This document shows, piece after piece, positions 25,055 through 33,701 of a DNA stretch of 58,955 nucleotides. The stretch lies in assembly GCA_947063875.1 (NCBI GenBank), contig CAMSTY010000015.1, positions 1 to 58,955 of the forward strand, given 5' to 3'. Numbering within the stretch: position 1 is the stretch's first letter; every line of letters starts with the position of its first letter. Made by a program: the position numbers and the translations under genes. The stretch is from an uncultured bacterium (GTDB lineage Bacteria > Bacillota > Clostridia > Lachnospirales > Lachnospiraceae). Below the pieces are notes generated by a model, which worked only from the letters and a program-made list of their open reading frames with translations, was not told where the DNA came from and made no database searches.

Positions 25055-25115
25055 TTGACAACCCTCCACGCCCATGCTATCCTATATTTATCATTTAGAT
25101 ATTTTTCTAAATATC
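25055..25115 (+). promoter_or_regulatory. sdpRI promoter and operator
   Basis: TTGACA (25055-25060), 17-bp spacer, TATCCT (25078-25083). Just downstream GATATTT (25098-25104), TTCT, AAATATC (25109-25115) is a perfect 7-bp inverted repeat at about +10 to +27, the size and AT content of an ArsR-family operator. It is the expected autorepression site for the SdpR product. Confidence 0.7.
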
Positions 25116-25171
25116 TTAATAGAAAAGCAACCCGAAGGCAAAGATTTTACACATAACGCAAGGAGAATCAC

Positions 25172-25450
25172 ATGGGATTTGCCGAAACCTTCAAAGCCCT
25201 GTCCGACCCCACCCGCCGGGAGATCCTCAATCTTCTAAAGAGCGGTCCCCTGACTGCCGGTGAAATTGTCGATCAATTTGACATGACCGGGGCCAGCATC
25301 TCCCACCACCTCTCGGTGTTAAAGAATGCTGGTGCTATAGATGACGAAAAAAAGGGAAAGTTTATCTATTATTACCTGAATAGTTCGGTTCTGGATGATG
25401 TCCTGAACTGGCTTCTCTCGCTAAAAGGAGGAACCACCGATGAAAAATAA
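25172..25450 (+). CDS. sdpR: ArsR-family autorepressor SdpR
   Basis: Small winged-helix repressor of 92 residues. HTH with recognition helix MTGASISHHLSVLKNAG (about 43-59), then a beta-wing with GKFIYYYLNSS. No metal-binding ELCVCDL motif, as in the SdpR branch. It overlaps sdpI by 11 bp. In B. subtilis SdpR represses its own operon and is sequestered by SdpI at the membrane when SdpC toxin is present; whether this organism makes an SdpC-like toxin cannot be seen here. Confidence 0.9.
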   Translation: MGFAETFKALSDPTRREILNLLKSGPLTAGEIVDQFDMTGASISHHLSVLKNAGAIDDEKKGKFIYYYLNSSVLDDVLNWLLSLKGGTTDEK

Positions 25451-26102
25451 GAAATTACGGATTTTAAACTATGGCATTGCCGTCCTGGTCCTGTTGATCG
25501 TAGCCCTGCTCTATCCCCGGCTGCCCGATCAGATTCCCACCAACTGGAACTTTAATGGAGGGGTCACTTACAGTTCCCGCATGAATATCTGGATCATCGC
25601 CGCCATGCTTCCACTGTTTGCCATCCTGTTTGACGTGATGCCACACATGGACCCCCGGTACCGCAATTATCAGAAATTCAGCCGTTTTTACGATGGCTTC
25701 TGTGTGGGAATGCAGCTATTTCTTGCTATGGTAACCGGAATCATGATCAGCGAAAGCTTTTTCCCCGGACGGATTCAGGCCGCCAAGGTTATCTTCGTTA
25801 TGCTTTCCGTGATGTTTCTGCTGATTGGCAATTATCTGCCCAAGGTACAAAGTAATTTTTATATGGGCATCAAAACCCCCTGGACCCTAAGCAGCGATGA
25901 AGTCTGGCGCAAAACCCATCGTCTGGGAGGAAAGCTTTATGCCGGCTGCGGAGTCCTTATACTGCTGGCCGCACTGTTTCTGCCCACTTCTGCCGCCGGC
26001 ATTCTTCTGCTGGTTTCGGTGATCGGGAGCACCCTTGTCCTTACCTTAGCCTCCTGGCTGTGGTGGCGGAAAGAACAGAACCTGCCAAATGACCAGATCT
26101 GA
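25440..26102 (+). CDS. sdpI: SdpI-family immunity protein
   Basis: Integral membrane protein of 220 residues with about six transmembrane helices (about 6-24, 50-68, 92-110, 116-134, 170-188, 192-212). The SdpI signature LPDQIPTNWNFNGGVTYSS and NYLPKVQSNFYMGIKTPWTL (about 137-156) are both present. Start codon lies within the end of sdpR with AAAGGAGG upstream. In the characterised system it protects from SdpC and recruits SdpR; the target toxin here is unknown. Confidence 0.92.
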   Translation: MKNKKLRILNYGIAVLVLLIVALLYPRLPDQIPTNWNFNGGVTYSSRMNIWIIAAMLPLFAILFDVMPHMDPRYRNYQKFSRFYDGFCVGMQLFLAMVTGIMISESFFPGRIQAAKVIFVMLSVMFLLIGNYLPKVQSNFYMGIKTPWTLSSDEVWRKTHRLGGKLYAGCGVLILLAALFLPTSAAGILLLVSVIGSTLVLTLASWLWWRKEQNLPNDQI

Positions 26103-26121
26103 GGTGTCTGTGGCAGGTTCT
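26077..26121. terminator. Hairpin over the end of sdpI
   Basis: AGAACCTGCCA (26077-26087) and TGGCAGGTTCT (26111-26121) are perfect 11-bp arms spanning the sdpI stop codon, between convergent genes. No strong U tract on either strand; likely a bidirectional terminator or 3' stability hairpin. Confidence 0.4.
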
Positions 26122-26137
26122 TCCCCAATAGAATATT

Positions 26138-27652
26138 TCAGGATGACAGCTGGCAGAAGGAGGGATCTGTCCCGGCTTCGACATGGTCATAACGATAAGC
26201 CGAGAAGATAAAACCCAATAGCGTCATATTCACTATTACGCTGATCCTGCCTTCCGAAATCAGCGGCAGATTGGTAAATGAGGCGTATTGGTAGCCGAAA
26301 TTTCCCAGAATATAGAAAACCCCTTCCGCCAGAAGGCATATTCCGCAGCAGCTGGCCAGGGAAAATGCCAGCTTGCCCTGAATCTTCCGGATACAGCCGA
26401 ACATCATCAGATAAAAGCCGCCAATCACTGCCAGATATACCGCTCCTGCCAGCCAGCCAAAGAGCAGAATACAGATGGCAATGCGGTAATTGTTATGATA
26501 ATGCTGAGGGAGGATATCCCACAACGTAACATCAGATTCATTAAAATAAATATAGTGTGGCCGCCCCCCGGACTCCCTGATCCTGGCTACCAATGCTTCA
26601 AATTCCTGTTCCTCCTCCTCGCTATGAATCCCATAGATGCCGATCTGCCGGGGATCTCTTTCGGCAAAATACCAGGCCCCGGTCCCATAGTCCATCAGTT
26701 CCTGCGGCGTCAGCTCGATCCCTCCGGCCAGCGGCGTTTCGGAAAGCAGACGGCGGATCAGCGCACTGTTATAGGTGTCATCCCAGGTAGAATCAATATT
26801 ATGGTCCGGGTCAACAAACCGCTGAAACAGATCTCTTCGGTGGCCGGTAGAGCCAAGCAAGCAGGCAGCCAACGCCAGACCGGCCAGAGTGATTCCATAT
26901 AGACGCCCGCGGGCATTGATGTCCCCGCCAAAAATATCCCTGTGAATCATCAATGCCAAAGCGCCCGTCACACTGATCAGCAATATGGCACAGGCCGGAA
27001 GGTCGCGGCCGCCTCCGTAAAATCCTGGCATTAAAATGCAAATGCCGCAAAGCGCCAGAATCATCAGAACCGTTTTTCCTCCACGGCGGCGCAAACGATA
27101 GGCCAGCAAAATCAGAAACGGGCCTGAAAGCAGCAGCGCAAAGTACCGGAAATAGCCGATCCTCCAGAAAACACCCCATCTCCGAATACTGAAAATCTGT
27201 CCTGCCAGAAGCAGCGCTCCTGCCAGGGGCAGCAGCCAACGCATATGCCGGATCACTAAGGGGTATCCCTTCCAGGACACCAGCAGCAAAACCAGCACCC
27301 CGGGAATATAATAAAGAAAACCGTTTGCATACTGCTCCGGACTCCAGCGCATGTAGGCGGACGCCGCAAAACCGGTAAGAAGCAAGACCAGCGTCAGGAC
27401 CATAAGTGCGGGCGCTTTCTGAAGCTGATGTACCGCATTTAGTTCCGTGCCAACAAGAACCGGATCTCCCATCGCCCTGACTGCTGCGGCTTCTGCCTCC
27501 TTGGGCGGCAGTCCCTGCTCCTGATAATCCTCCATCCGGTCCAGAATATGAGCTTCCAGTTCCTGACTTAATTTTTTTCTCAATGGGCGGTAAGCAATCT
27601 GCTCTTCTACCGTATCCAGAAAATCCTTCCTCTCGTCAGCCAAAGAGAACAC
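26138..27652 (-). CDS. Polytopic membrane protein with permease-prefix (DUF1700-like) domain
   Basis: 504 residues. Residues about 1-75 match the cytoplasmic permease prefix domain 1 (QELEAHILDRMEDYQEQGL, AAAVRAMGDPVLVGTELN), usually found fused to FtsX-like ABC permeases. Here it precedes about ten hydrophobic helices (80-310, 390-500) with an extracellular loop (about 270-385), and no FtsX domain is recognisable. The start is GTG, or TTG at 27643 after GGGGGG, overlapping the end of the PadR gene. It is co-transcribed with the PadR gene. Function unknown; perhaps part of a PadR-controlled envelope response. Confidence 0.8.
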   Translation of the reverse strand: MFSLADERKDFLDTVEEQIAYRPLRKKLSQELEAHILDRMEDYQEQGLPPKEAEAAAVRAMGDPVLVGTELNAVHQLQKAPALMVLTLVLLLTGFAASAYMRWSPEQYANGFLYYIPGVLVLLLVSWKGYPLVIRHMRWLLPLAGALLLAGQIFSIRRWGVFWRIGYFRYFALLLSGPFLILLAYRLRRRGGKTVLMILALCGICILMPGFYGGGRDLPACAILLISVTGALALMIHRDIFGGDINARGRLYGITLAGLALAACLLGSTGHRRDLFQRFVDPDHNIDSTWDDTYNSALIRRLLSETPLAGGIELTPQELMDYGTGAWYFAERDPRQIGIYGIHSEEEEQEFEALVARIRESGGRPHYIYFNESDVTLWDILPQHYHNNYRIAICILLFGWLAGAVYLAVIGGFYLMMFGCIRKIQGKLAFSLASCCGICLLAEGVFYILGNFGYQYASFTNLPLISEGRISVIVNMTLLGFIFSAYRYDHVEAGTDPSFCQLSS

Positions 27653-27968
27653 CCCCCATCACCTGATTGACCGCAGTCTCATAAATCTTCCACTCCTCTG
27701 CTTTCTCCTGCAGCAGTTTCTTTCCATGAGAAGTAATCTCATAATATTTGCGCATCCGGCCGTTTTCGGCTGTTTTCTGCATACTGATGACCGCGCCTTG
27801 CTGCTCCAGGCTGTGCAGAACCGGATAGAGCGTTCCCTCCTGCAGCCGGAATACCATCTGGCTTCGCTGCTCCAGTTCACGGATCATCTGATAGCCGTAC
27901 ATACTTTGCTGCTTTAGAAGGCTCAGAACCAGCATGGAGGTTCCTAACGCCATATAACGCTTGTCCAT
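27636..27968 (-). CDS. PadR-family transcriptional regulator
   Basis: A 110-residue winged-helix repressor: HTH at about 15-60 (SMYGYQMIRELEQRSQMVF), wing GTLYPVLHSLEQQGAV, and a short C-terminal dimerisation helix (about 85-105), the PadR-s2 type. RBS AAGGAG before ATG. It overlaps the downstream membrane-protein gene by 17 bp. A consensus promoter with a 48-bp dyad lies upstream and is presumably the autorepression site. Confidence 0.9.
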   Translation of the reverse strand: MDKRYMALGTSMLVLSLLKQQSMYGYQMIRELEQRSQMVFRLQEGTLYPVLHSLEQQGAVISMQKTAENGRMRKYYEITSHGKKLLQEKAEEWKIYETAVNQVMGGVLFG

Positions 27969-28054
27969 TCAAAACTCCTTTCTTTTTCCAATGGGGTATG
28001 TGGAACAATCCCGCAAAGCCTGTCGCAGGTACAGCCGCCGGATGTCCTATCATA

Positions 28055-28110
28055 CCTTGGTATTCTATGTATATGTCTGTTATTATACATAGATTACCAA
28101 GGCATGTCAA
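28055..28110 (-). promoter_or_regulatory. Consensus promoter inside a 48-bp dyad, padR operon
   Basis: Minus-strand TTGACA (28105-28110), exactly 17 bp, TATAAT (28082-28087). Overlaid is a two-part inverted repeat: CCTTGGTA (28055-28062) with TACCAAGG (28095-28102), and CTATGTATA (28065-28073) with TATACATAG (28084-28092), all perfect. The dyad covers the -10 and spacer, so bound repressor would exclude polymerase. Start codon is about 110 bp downstream. Confidence 0.85.
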
Positions 28111-28168
28111 TGATTTATTGGTCCCGGGTAAAAGATTCCGGGAAAACGCCTTTCTTGCCCGCAAAAAG

Positions 28169-28203
28169 AACCGGAACCTCACATCTCCTGTCAGGTTCCG
28201 GTT
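28169..28203 (-). terminator. Terminator of the glycosidase-like gene
   Basis: AACCGGAACCT (28169-28179) and AGGTTCCGGTT (28193-28203), 11 perfect base pairs with a 13-nt loop, followed on the minus strand by CTTTTTG. It is 24 bp past the stop at 28227. Confidence 0.75.
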
Positions 28204-28226
28204 TCTTGATATGTTTCTATATAGTT

Positions 28227-29342
28227 TTAATCCAGAGACCGATACACATCCCACGCCTTTTTCTTCGACTGGGGGAACTCATCTCTGCTGGCATTGGGAT
28301 TCCTGGTCCACAAGCCGAAGGCCCCTCCGGCCGCTTCCTGGGAAGCCGCATCCACCTGGCGGCTCAGATAGAACCCCTCAATATACGGATTCCCCTTCAC
28401 AATTTCATAAGCCGCCCTGATCGCCTCCGCCTGCCTCTCCTCCCCGTTCTCACAGGCTGAGGTAAAACCCTGTTCTGTGAGAATCAGGTGGCGGACCTGC
28501 CCGTCAGGAGAAAGCATATCTTCCTTTTGCAGATAGTCCGTCAATACATTTATATTCTTCAGATTGATATTGGGCGTATCCAGATCAAAAGAAATCCCGT
28601 CATCATCCAAAAACTCTGGCTTGGTAAAGAAATGCACCGGGTAAGCATGCCAGGCGATTCCGTAATCCGTATCCTTCAAAAGTTCATTCAGCTTAGGCAA
28701 ATACTCCTTCACCGTATAATAAGCCGGGTCTGCGCCCCGGGCATTCCAGCGCATGTCAAAGGGAATAAACACCCGCGCCTCGGAATTGGCCTTCTTGATC
28801 TCCTCGTAGAAGATCCGGAATGCTTTCGCATACTGGGCCGCGTGCTCGTCCATATCCATCACTCCGCTGTAATCCCAAGCAATAGCGTCGTTGACTTCAT
28901 TACCGATTACCCAGTTCGAGACACTGTTGGCATAATGAGAAGCCACCCTCCTCGCATAGGACCGGACAGCCGCCTCCCCTTCCGCAGTCTTTACATTGAA
29001 GGCATAATTTCCCACACCCTCCACCGGACTGTCAACAGGAAGCAGACGGGAATCCCCTCCAAAGCCGTTGAGGAGAATCATCGTCAAGGTAATCCCCTCC
29101 GACCGGCATTTCTGGGCCAACGGGTCAAAGCTGTTCACATTCTGGTAGGAAGCCAGATTGCAGACCACCTGCTTACAACCCAGATTGCTGATATCTGCCA
29201 AAAGTTCCGGGTCCTGCCCCGAGATCAGAATCCCTTTTTTGCCCGCCGGCTGCTGATAGAAACCGAAGGATGTCATACTGACCGACAAGGCCAGTAAAAA
29301 AGCTGTCAGAACCCGCGCCGTTCTTTTTCCTGTCTTTCTCAT
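28227..29342 (-). CDS. Secreted glycoside-hydrolase-like protein (DUF5722-like)
   Basis: 371 residues from an ATG 10 nt after GGAGG; upstream in-frame codons run into pfp and are not used. N-terminal signal (about 6-28), then a TIM-barrel-like domain. NWVIGNEVND (about 160-169) gives an acid/base Glu after Asn, and HLILTEQGF (about 285-293) a candidate nucleophile Glu, the clan GH-A layout; WHAYPV lies between. Lachnospiraceae relatives are filed as DUF5722. It is 34 bp after pfp. Substrate unknown; the uronate genes upstream would fit a polysaccharide substrate, but this is inference. Confidence 0.75.
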   Translation of the reverse strand: MRKTGKRTARVLTAFLLALSVSMTSFGFYQQPAGKKGILISGQDPELLADISNLGCKQVVCNLASYQNVNSFDPLAQKCRSEGITLTMILLNGFGGDSRLLPVDSPVEGVGNYAFNVKTAEGEAAVRSYARRVASHYANSVSNWVIGNEVNDAIAWDYSGVMDMDEHAAQYAKAFRIFYEEIKKANSEARVFIPFDMRWNARGADPAYYTVKEYLPKLNELLKDTDYGIAWHAYPVHFFTKPEFLDDDGISFDLDTPNINLKNINVLTDYLQKEDMLSPDGQVRHLILTEQGFTSACENGEERQAEAIRAAYEIVKGNPYIEGFYLSRQVDAASQEAAGGAFGLWTRNPNASRDEFPQSKKKAWDVYRSLD

Positions 29343-29376
29343 AAGTGCATTTCCTCCTACAAAGTCTGAAAACCCT

Positions 29377-30627
29377 TTATCCGCCATAGCTGACGTCATC
29401 CAGCCGCAGATGCCTGGGCAGGCCGTCAACCATCATAGGCGTCAGTTCCGCCTGAATCAGCGGACGTACATAATTGATAAATTCCTGGGTCACATAATTG
29501 CCCTCTTCGTTGATCCACTCTCTGGGCACCTTCTTTTCCACATTGGCAATCTTGTGCACATCATAAATATCCGTCACACACAGATAAGGGTCATCCGACA
29601 CTCTCTTTAAAATAATCATCTTGCCGGTCTCGCCCTCAAAGGCCGCCTTCACGGCAGCGCCGCCTACCTGGTAAGCCTCGGTAATATCCACCCGGCCCAC
29701 GATATGAGAAGCACATCTCTGGAGAGAATTAAACTCAATGGCTCTTGTCTTACAGCCCACATCTTTGGAAATCTTCTCCGCCAGATACCGGGCCGTACCG
29801 GTCAGCTGACGATGGCCAAAGGCATCCACAAAATCAATATTGTCCGTCAGTTCGCAGACATAACGTCCATCCGCCACCTTGACGCCTTCCGAAATAGCGA
29901 TCACCACGGACTTCTTCACCTTATGGATCTCCGCCACCTTGTCCATAAATTTCTCCACATCAAAGGTAAGTTCCGGCAAAAACAGCATATCCGGCCCCTC
30001 GCAATCCTCGCCTTTGGCCAGCGCCGCCGCCCCGGTCAGCCATCCTGCATTACGCCCCATAACCTCCACCAGAGTCACATTCTGCTGGTCATATACCAGG
30101 CCATCCCGGATTACTTCCTTCGTGATGGAAGCGATGTATTTGGCCGCGCTTCCGAAGCCCGGCGTGTGGTCAGTCACAGCCAGGTCATTGTCGATCGTCT
30201 TGGGAACTCCCATAAACCGGACCTTGCTGCCGTTTAAAATGGCGTAATCGGACAGCTTCTTGATCGTATCCATGGAATCATTGCCGCCGATATAGAAGAA
30301 ATATTCAATCTCCAATTTCTCCAGGATGGCAAAAATCTTGTCATAAATCTCCTGATTATCCTTGATCTCCGGCAGCTTATAACGGCAGGAGCCCAGGAAA
30401 GAAGAGGGCGTCCTCTTCAGCAGGTCGATATCCAGATCGCTGCGGATATGTTTAGACAAATCCACTACCCGTTCCTCCAAAAGTCCCTGAACCCCATGAA
30501 GCATACCAAACACCTTTTTTGCCCCCCGGTCCCTGGCTGTCTTGTACACCCCGGCAAGACTGGAATTGATCACCGCAGTCGGGCCTCCTGACTGTCCTAC
30601 AATTACATTACCCATTTCCTTTGCCAT
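29377..30627 (-). CDS. pfp: PPi-dependent 6-phosphofructokinase
   Basis: Phosphorylates fructose 6-phosphate. 416 residues. Motif GGNDS (114-118) and PKTIDND (142-148): Lys143 in place of the Gly found in ATP-dependent enzymes is the PPi-type mark, while the second Asp-type change appears as Asn116-Asp117. GRNAGWLTGAAALA is the family substrate-binding segment. RBS GGGGGAT. It lies 67 bp after a PfkB kinase gene and would feed or drain fructose 6-phosphate in glycolysis. Donor specificity is inferred from the motif only. Confidence 0.9.
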   Translation of the reverse strand: MAKEMGNVIVGQSGGPTAVINSSLAGVYKTARDRGAKKVFGMLHGVQGLLEERVVDLSKHIRSDLDIDLLKRTPSSFLGSCRYKLPEIKDNQEIYDKIFAILEKLEIEYFFYIGGNDSMDTIKKLSDYAILNGSKVRFMGVPKTIDNDLAVTDHTPGFGSAAKYIASITKEVIRDGLVYDQQNVTLVEVMGRNAGWLTGAAALAKGEDCEGPDMLFLPELTFDVEKFMDKVAEIHKVKKSVVIAISEGVKVADGRYVCELTDNIDFVDAFGHRQLTGTARYLAEKISKDVGCKTRAIEFNSLQRCASHIVGRVDITEAYQVGGAAVKAAFEGETGKMIILKRVSDDPYLCVTDIYDVHKIANVEKKVPREWINEEGNYVTQEFINYVRPLIQAELTPMMVDGLPRHLRLDDVSYGG

Positions 30628-30694
30628 AATTTTGTATCCCCCTGTTCTTTTCCTAACTCGTCCTTTATTTGTTGTTTCCTGATCTGTCGGCGCT

Positions 30695-31720
30695 CTAGCG
30701 CGCCATCTCCAGCTGCGGGCCTTTATGGTTGTGAGATTTGATAATCGTATCGATCTCCTCCAGGTTGGAAGATGGCAGGTCTCCCGGAATCGTGTTCTTC
30801 ACCGCACTGGTGGCATTGCCGTACTGCATGGCCCGCTCACAGTCAAAGTCGCTGGACAAAAGCCCGTAAAGGGCCCCGGAAATATATGCATCGCCGCTTC
30901 CAATCCGGTCCACCACCTCGATATCCCGGTAGGGTTCCTCCTCATGGTAGGTATCCCGCTTGGCATCATAGACTACAGAGCCGAAGGTGTGACGCTTGGG
31001 ACTATGTACCACCCGCTGGGTAGAGGCCACGATGGAGATCGGATACTCCTCCGTAAAACTCTTCATCATCTCTTTTGCCGTACCGGTCTTTAAAAATGTC
31101 AGCCGGGCCGTATCCTCGGAGCAGAAGAAAATATCCACATAAGGCAGAATCTGCTCAATACACTCCTTGGCCTCAGCCCCCGTCCACAAATTCCCCCGGA
31201 AGTTTACGTCAAAGGAAACCAGTGTCCCTGCCTCTTTAAAACGCTTAATCATCTCAATGGCAGTCATTCGCAGCTGGGGACTCAGTGCCAGCGTAATGCC
31301 GCTGGTGTGGAAGCAGCGGGTGGAGGAGTAAGCCTCCTCGGGAATATCGTCAATCTTCAGAGAATAGAAGGAACTGCCGCTCCGGTCATAAATCACCTTT
31401 GGTTTTCTCGGGTAAGCGCCATCTTCATAATAATAGATCCCCACACGGGCCCCCGGAGAATTGTCATAGATAAAATAGTCGTCGCTAACCCCGTAAGAAC
31501 GGATCTTTCCCTTCATGAAGGCTCCTATATCGTGAGACGGCAGCCGGGAGATAATCCCGGTGTGAAGCCCTAAGAGGGCCACGCCGACAGCTACATTCAG
31601 CTCTGCCCCGCCTACCTGCTTTATAAAGGTATCCCCTCTCATCAGCCTCTCGTTGTTGGGCGGCGACAGACGAAGCAACACCTGTCCAAAAGTCAGAAGA
31701 TCAAAATTCCTCTTCCCCAT
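30695..31720 (-). CDS. PfkB-family sugar kinase (KDG-kinase-like paralogue)
   Basis: 341 residues from an ATG after GGAGAAGGAGG. PfkB signatures: GGAELNVAVGVALLG near 35-50, DVNFRGNLW (about 180-188), and the C-terminal RIGSGDAYISGAL (catalytic Asp) at about 280-292. It shares the TIPGDL and FGQVLLRLSPP motifs with the adjacent kdgK product, so the two are paralogues, but residues differ throughout the sugar-binding N-terminus. Substrate not predictable: 2-keto-3-deoxygluconate or a related ketoacid is the first guess. It is separated from kdgK by a terminator. Confidence 0.85.
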   Translation of the reverse strand: MGKRNFDLLTFGQVLLRLSPPNNERLMRGDTFIKQVGGAELNVAVGVALLGLHTGIISRLPSHDIGAFMKGKIRSYGVSDDYFIYDNSPGARVGIYYYEDGAYPRKPKVIYDRSGSSFYSLKIDDIPEEAYSSTRCFHTSGITLALSPQLRMTAIEMIKRFKEAGTLVSFDVNFRGNLWTGAEAKECIEQILPYVDIFFCSEDTARLTFLKTGTAKEMMKSFTEEYPISIVASTQRVVHSPKRHTFGSVVYDAKRDTYHEEEPYRDIEVVDRIGSGDAYISGALYGLLSSDFDCERAMQYGNATSAVKNTIPGDLPSSNLEEIDTIIKSHNHKGPQLEMAR

Positions 31721-31779
31721 CGTCTTTCCTCCTTCTCCTTCTAAATGTGAAGTTTCTGTCAATGATCCCGATAGATAAA

Positions 31780-31810
31780 ATGGCTAATTCCACCTCTGGA
31801 AATTAGCCAT
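31780..31810 (-). terminator. Terminator of the eda-kdgK unit
   Basis: ATGGCTAATT (31780-31789) and AATTAGCCAT (31801-31810) form a perfect 10-bp stem, followed by TTTTATC on the minus strand. A second hairpin, TTCGGGAAC/GTTCCCGAA (31880-31905), lies nearer the kdgK stop. Confidence 0.6.
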
Positions 31811-31914
31811 CTCATCACAGTCATGAAACGGCAGGATACGCTGTCATAATCCATCCTGCTGTCCTTACATAGCTTCCGTTTCGGGAACCCGCAAATGTTC
31901 CCGAATCCGAAATA

Positions 31915-32946
31915 TTATCTCTGCACACGGCCTGAACCGTCGCCGCCTGCCAGGTTCTCCACGTCAGTCCGGGTAACCAGGTTGAAATCGCCGGGAATGG
32001 TGTGCTTCAGGGCAGAAGCAGCCACCGCATACTCCAGAGCCGCCTTCATATCCTTGCCGTCCAACAGTCCGCATACCAAACCGGCCGCGAAGGAATCACC
32101 GCCGCCCACGCGGTCTACGATGGGGGTGATGGAATACTTTTTGGAGTGATAGAACTCACGGGTCTTGCCATCCATAATGCAGGCAGACCAGCCATTGTTG
32201 GAAGCGGAATAGCTCTCACGCAGGGAACTGATCACATACTTGAAGCCAAACTTGTCTACCATCTGATTGAAGATATCCACATAGCCTGCCAGTTCCAGTT
32301 CGCCGGAGGTCACATCGGTCTTGCCCGGCTTAAAGCCCAGAACCTTCTCCGCGTCCTCCTCGTTGCCGATGCACACATCCACATACTGCATCAGATTGGT
32401 CATCACCTTCTGAGCCTTCTCAGAGGACCACAGTTTCTTGCGGAAGTTCAGATCCACGGATACGGTCACGCCATGAGCCTTTGCGGCCTTACAGGCAGCC
32501 TCTGTCACCTCGGCAGCCAGATCGGAAACCGCCGGGGTAATGCCGGTGAAGTGGAACCAGTCCGCGCCCTCGAAAATGGCGTCAAAATCAAACTTATCCG
32601 CAGTAGCGCAGGCAATCGCGGAATTGGCCCGGTCATAAACCACGTTGGAAGCTCTCATGGCAGAACCGGTCTCCAGGAAATAGATTCCCAGACGGTCGCC
32701 GCTGCGGGAGATATGCTTGGTTCCCACATTGTACTTTCTCAGGGCAGCCACCGCGCAGTCACCGATCGGATTGGCCGGAATCGCAGTCACGAACTCTACC
32801 TCATGGCCATAGTTTGCCAGAGATACCGCTACATTGGCTTCGCCGCCGCCGTAATTCACATCAAATTCATCCGCCTGGATAAATTTCTCATTTCCGGGGG
32901 TGGAAAGCCTCAGCATGATCTCACCCATGGTTACTACTTTTGCCAT
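31915..32946 (-). CDS. kdgK: 2-keto-3-deoxygluconate kinase
   Basis: Phosphorylates 2-keto-3-deoxygluconate to KDPG. 343 residues of the PfkB family: GEIMLRLSTPGNEKF at the N-terminus, GGGEANVAVSLANYG (32-46), VDLNFRKKLWSS, and RVGGGDSFAAGLV with catalytic Asp near 275. Sits 75 bp after eda, the enzyme using its product. RBS GGAGAAT. Transcribed with eda from the promoter at 33747-33775 and ended by the hairpins at 31780-31905. Confidence 0.93.
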   Translation of the reverse strand: MAKVVTMGEIMLRLSTPGNEKFIQADEFDVNYGGGEANVAVSLANYGHEVEFVTAIPANPIGDCAVAALRKYNVGTKHISRSGDRLGIYFLETGSAMRASNVVYDRANSAIACATADKFDFDAIFEGADWFHFTGITPAVSDLAAEVTEAACKAAKAHGVTVSVDLNFRKKLWSSEKAQKVMTNLMQYVDVCIGNEEDAEKVLGFKPGKTDVTSGELELAGYVDIFNQMVDKFGFKYVISSLRESYSASNNGWSACIMDGKTREFYHSKKYSITPIVDRVGGGDSFAAGLVCGLLDGKDMKAALEYAVAASALKHTIPGDFNLVTRTDVENLAGGDGSGRVQR

Positions 32947-33021
32947 TGTTTTATTCTCCTTTATTTTTATTTTATCCTGCTAATGCAGCAAACGCTTTCT
33001 CTGTTTTTGTGTCCGGCCTTT

Positions 33022-33675
33022 TTATTTCCCGCGGGCTGCGGCAACTGCTTCCACGAACTCTTTTGCCTTGGCGGTAACTGCCGCAAAATCGCCGGTCTTT
33101 GCGCCCTTGGTCAGGCTGCTGCCGGTGCCTACCGCATAAGCGCCTGCCTTGATCCACTTGTCTACATTGTCCACATCCACGCCGCCGGAAGGCATGAACT
33201 CGCCCTGGGGAAGCGGGCCCTTGAAGGAACTGATGGCTGCCGGTCCCACGATATTTCCCGGGAAGATCTTGATGATATCGCAGCCGGCCTCCAGAGCGGT
33301 AATGGCCTCAGTTGGAGTCATAACGCCCGGCAGCATGGGTACACGGTAACGGTTGCACAGCTTGATGGTATCTACATTCAGGCCCGGGCTTACCACGTAG
33401 TTTGCGCCTGCCAGAATGACGGCCCTGGCAGTCTCCGGGTCCAAAACCGTGCCGGCGCCGATGACAACCTTGTCATTATTCTTGTATTTCTTCGCCATGG
33501 CTGCAATAAAGTCCACAGGATTCCCCTCATCCATGGTCATGGTAATCTCGATAAAATTGATGCCGCCTTCAATAATGGCATCTACCACTTTCTCCCCCTG
33601 CTCCATGTCCTTTGCGCGAACAACAGCAACCAGACAATCCTCTTTCATTCTTGCCAATACCTGTTCTTTTTTCAT
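33022..33675 (-). CDS. eda: KDPG/KHG aldolase
   Basis: Cleaves 2-keto-3-deoxy-6-phosphogluconate to pyruvate and glyceraldehyde 3-phosphate, and probably 4-hydroxy-2-oxoglutarate. 217 residues, a class I aldolase barrel: EITMTM (about 41-46), VIGAGTVLDPE (about 70-80) and IIKIFPGNIVGP with the Schiff-base Lys (about 131-142), PSGGVDVDNV phosphate loop (about 160-169). RBS AGAAGGAG. First gene of the unit behind two tandem operators. Confidence 0.95.
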   Translation of the reverse strand: MKKEQVLARMKEDCLVAVVRAKDMEQGEKVVDAIIEGGINFIEITMTMDEGNPVDFIAAMAKKYKNNDKVVIGAGTVLDPETARAVILAGANYVVSPGLNVDTIKLCNRYRVPMLPGVMTPTEAITALEAGCDIIKIFPGNIVGPAAISSFKGPLPQGEFMPSGGVDVDNVDKWIKAGAYAVGTGSSLTKGAKTGDFAAVTAKAKEFVEAVAAARGK

Positions 33676-33701
33676 TGCTCCTTCTTCTCCTTTTCTTTTT
33701 G

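Noticed and set aside
24907..25098. Plus-strand 63-codon frame before sdpR that could have been a toxin peptide
   Set aside because: No ribosome binding site or signal sequence, and it overlaps the sdpR promoter and operator.
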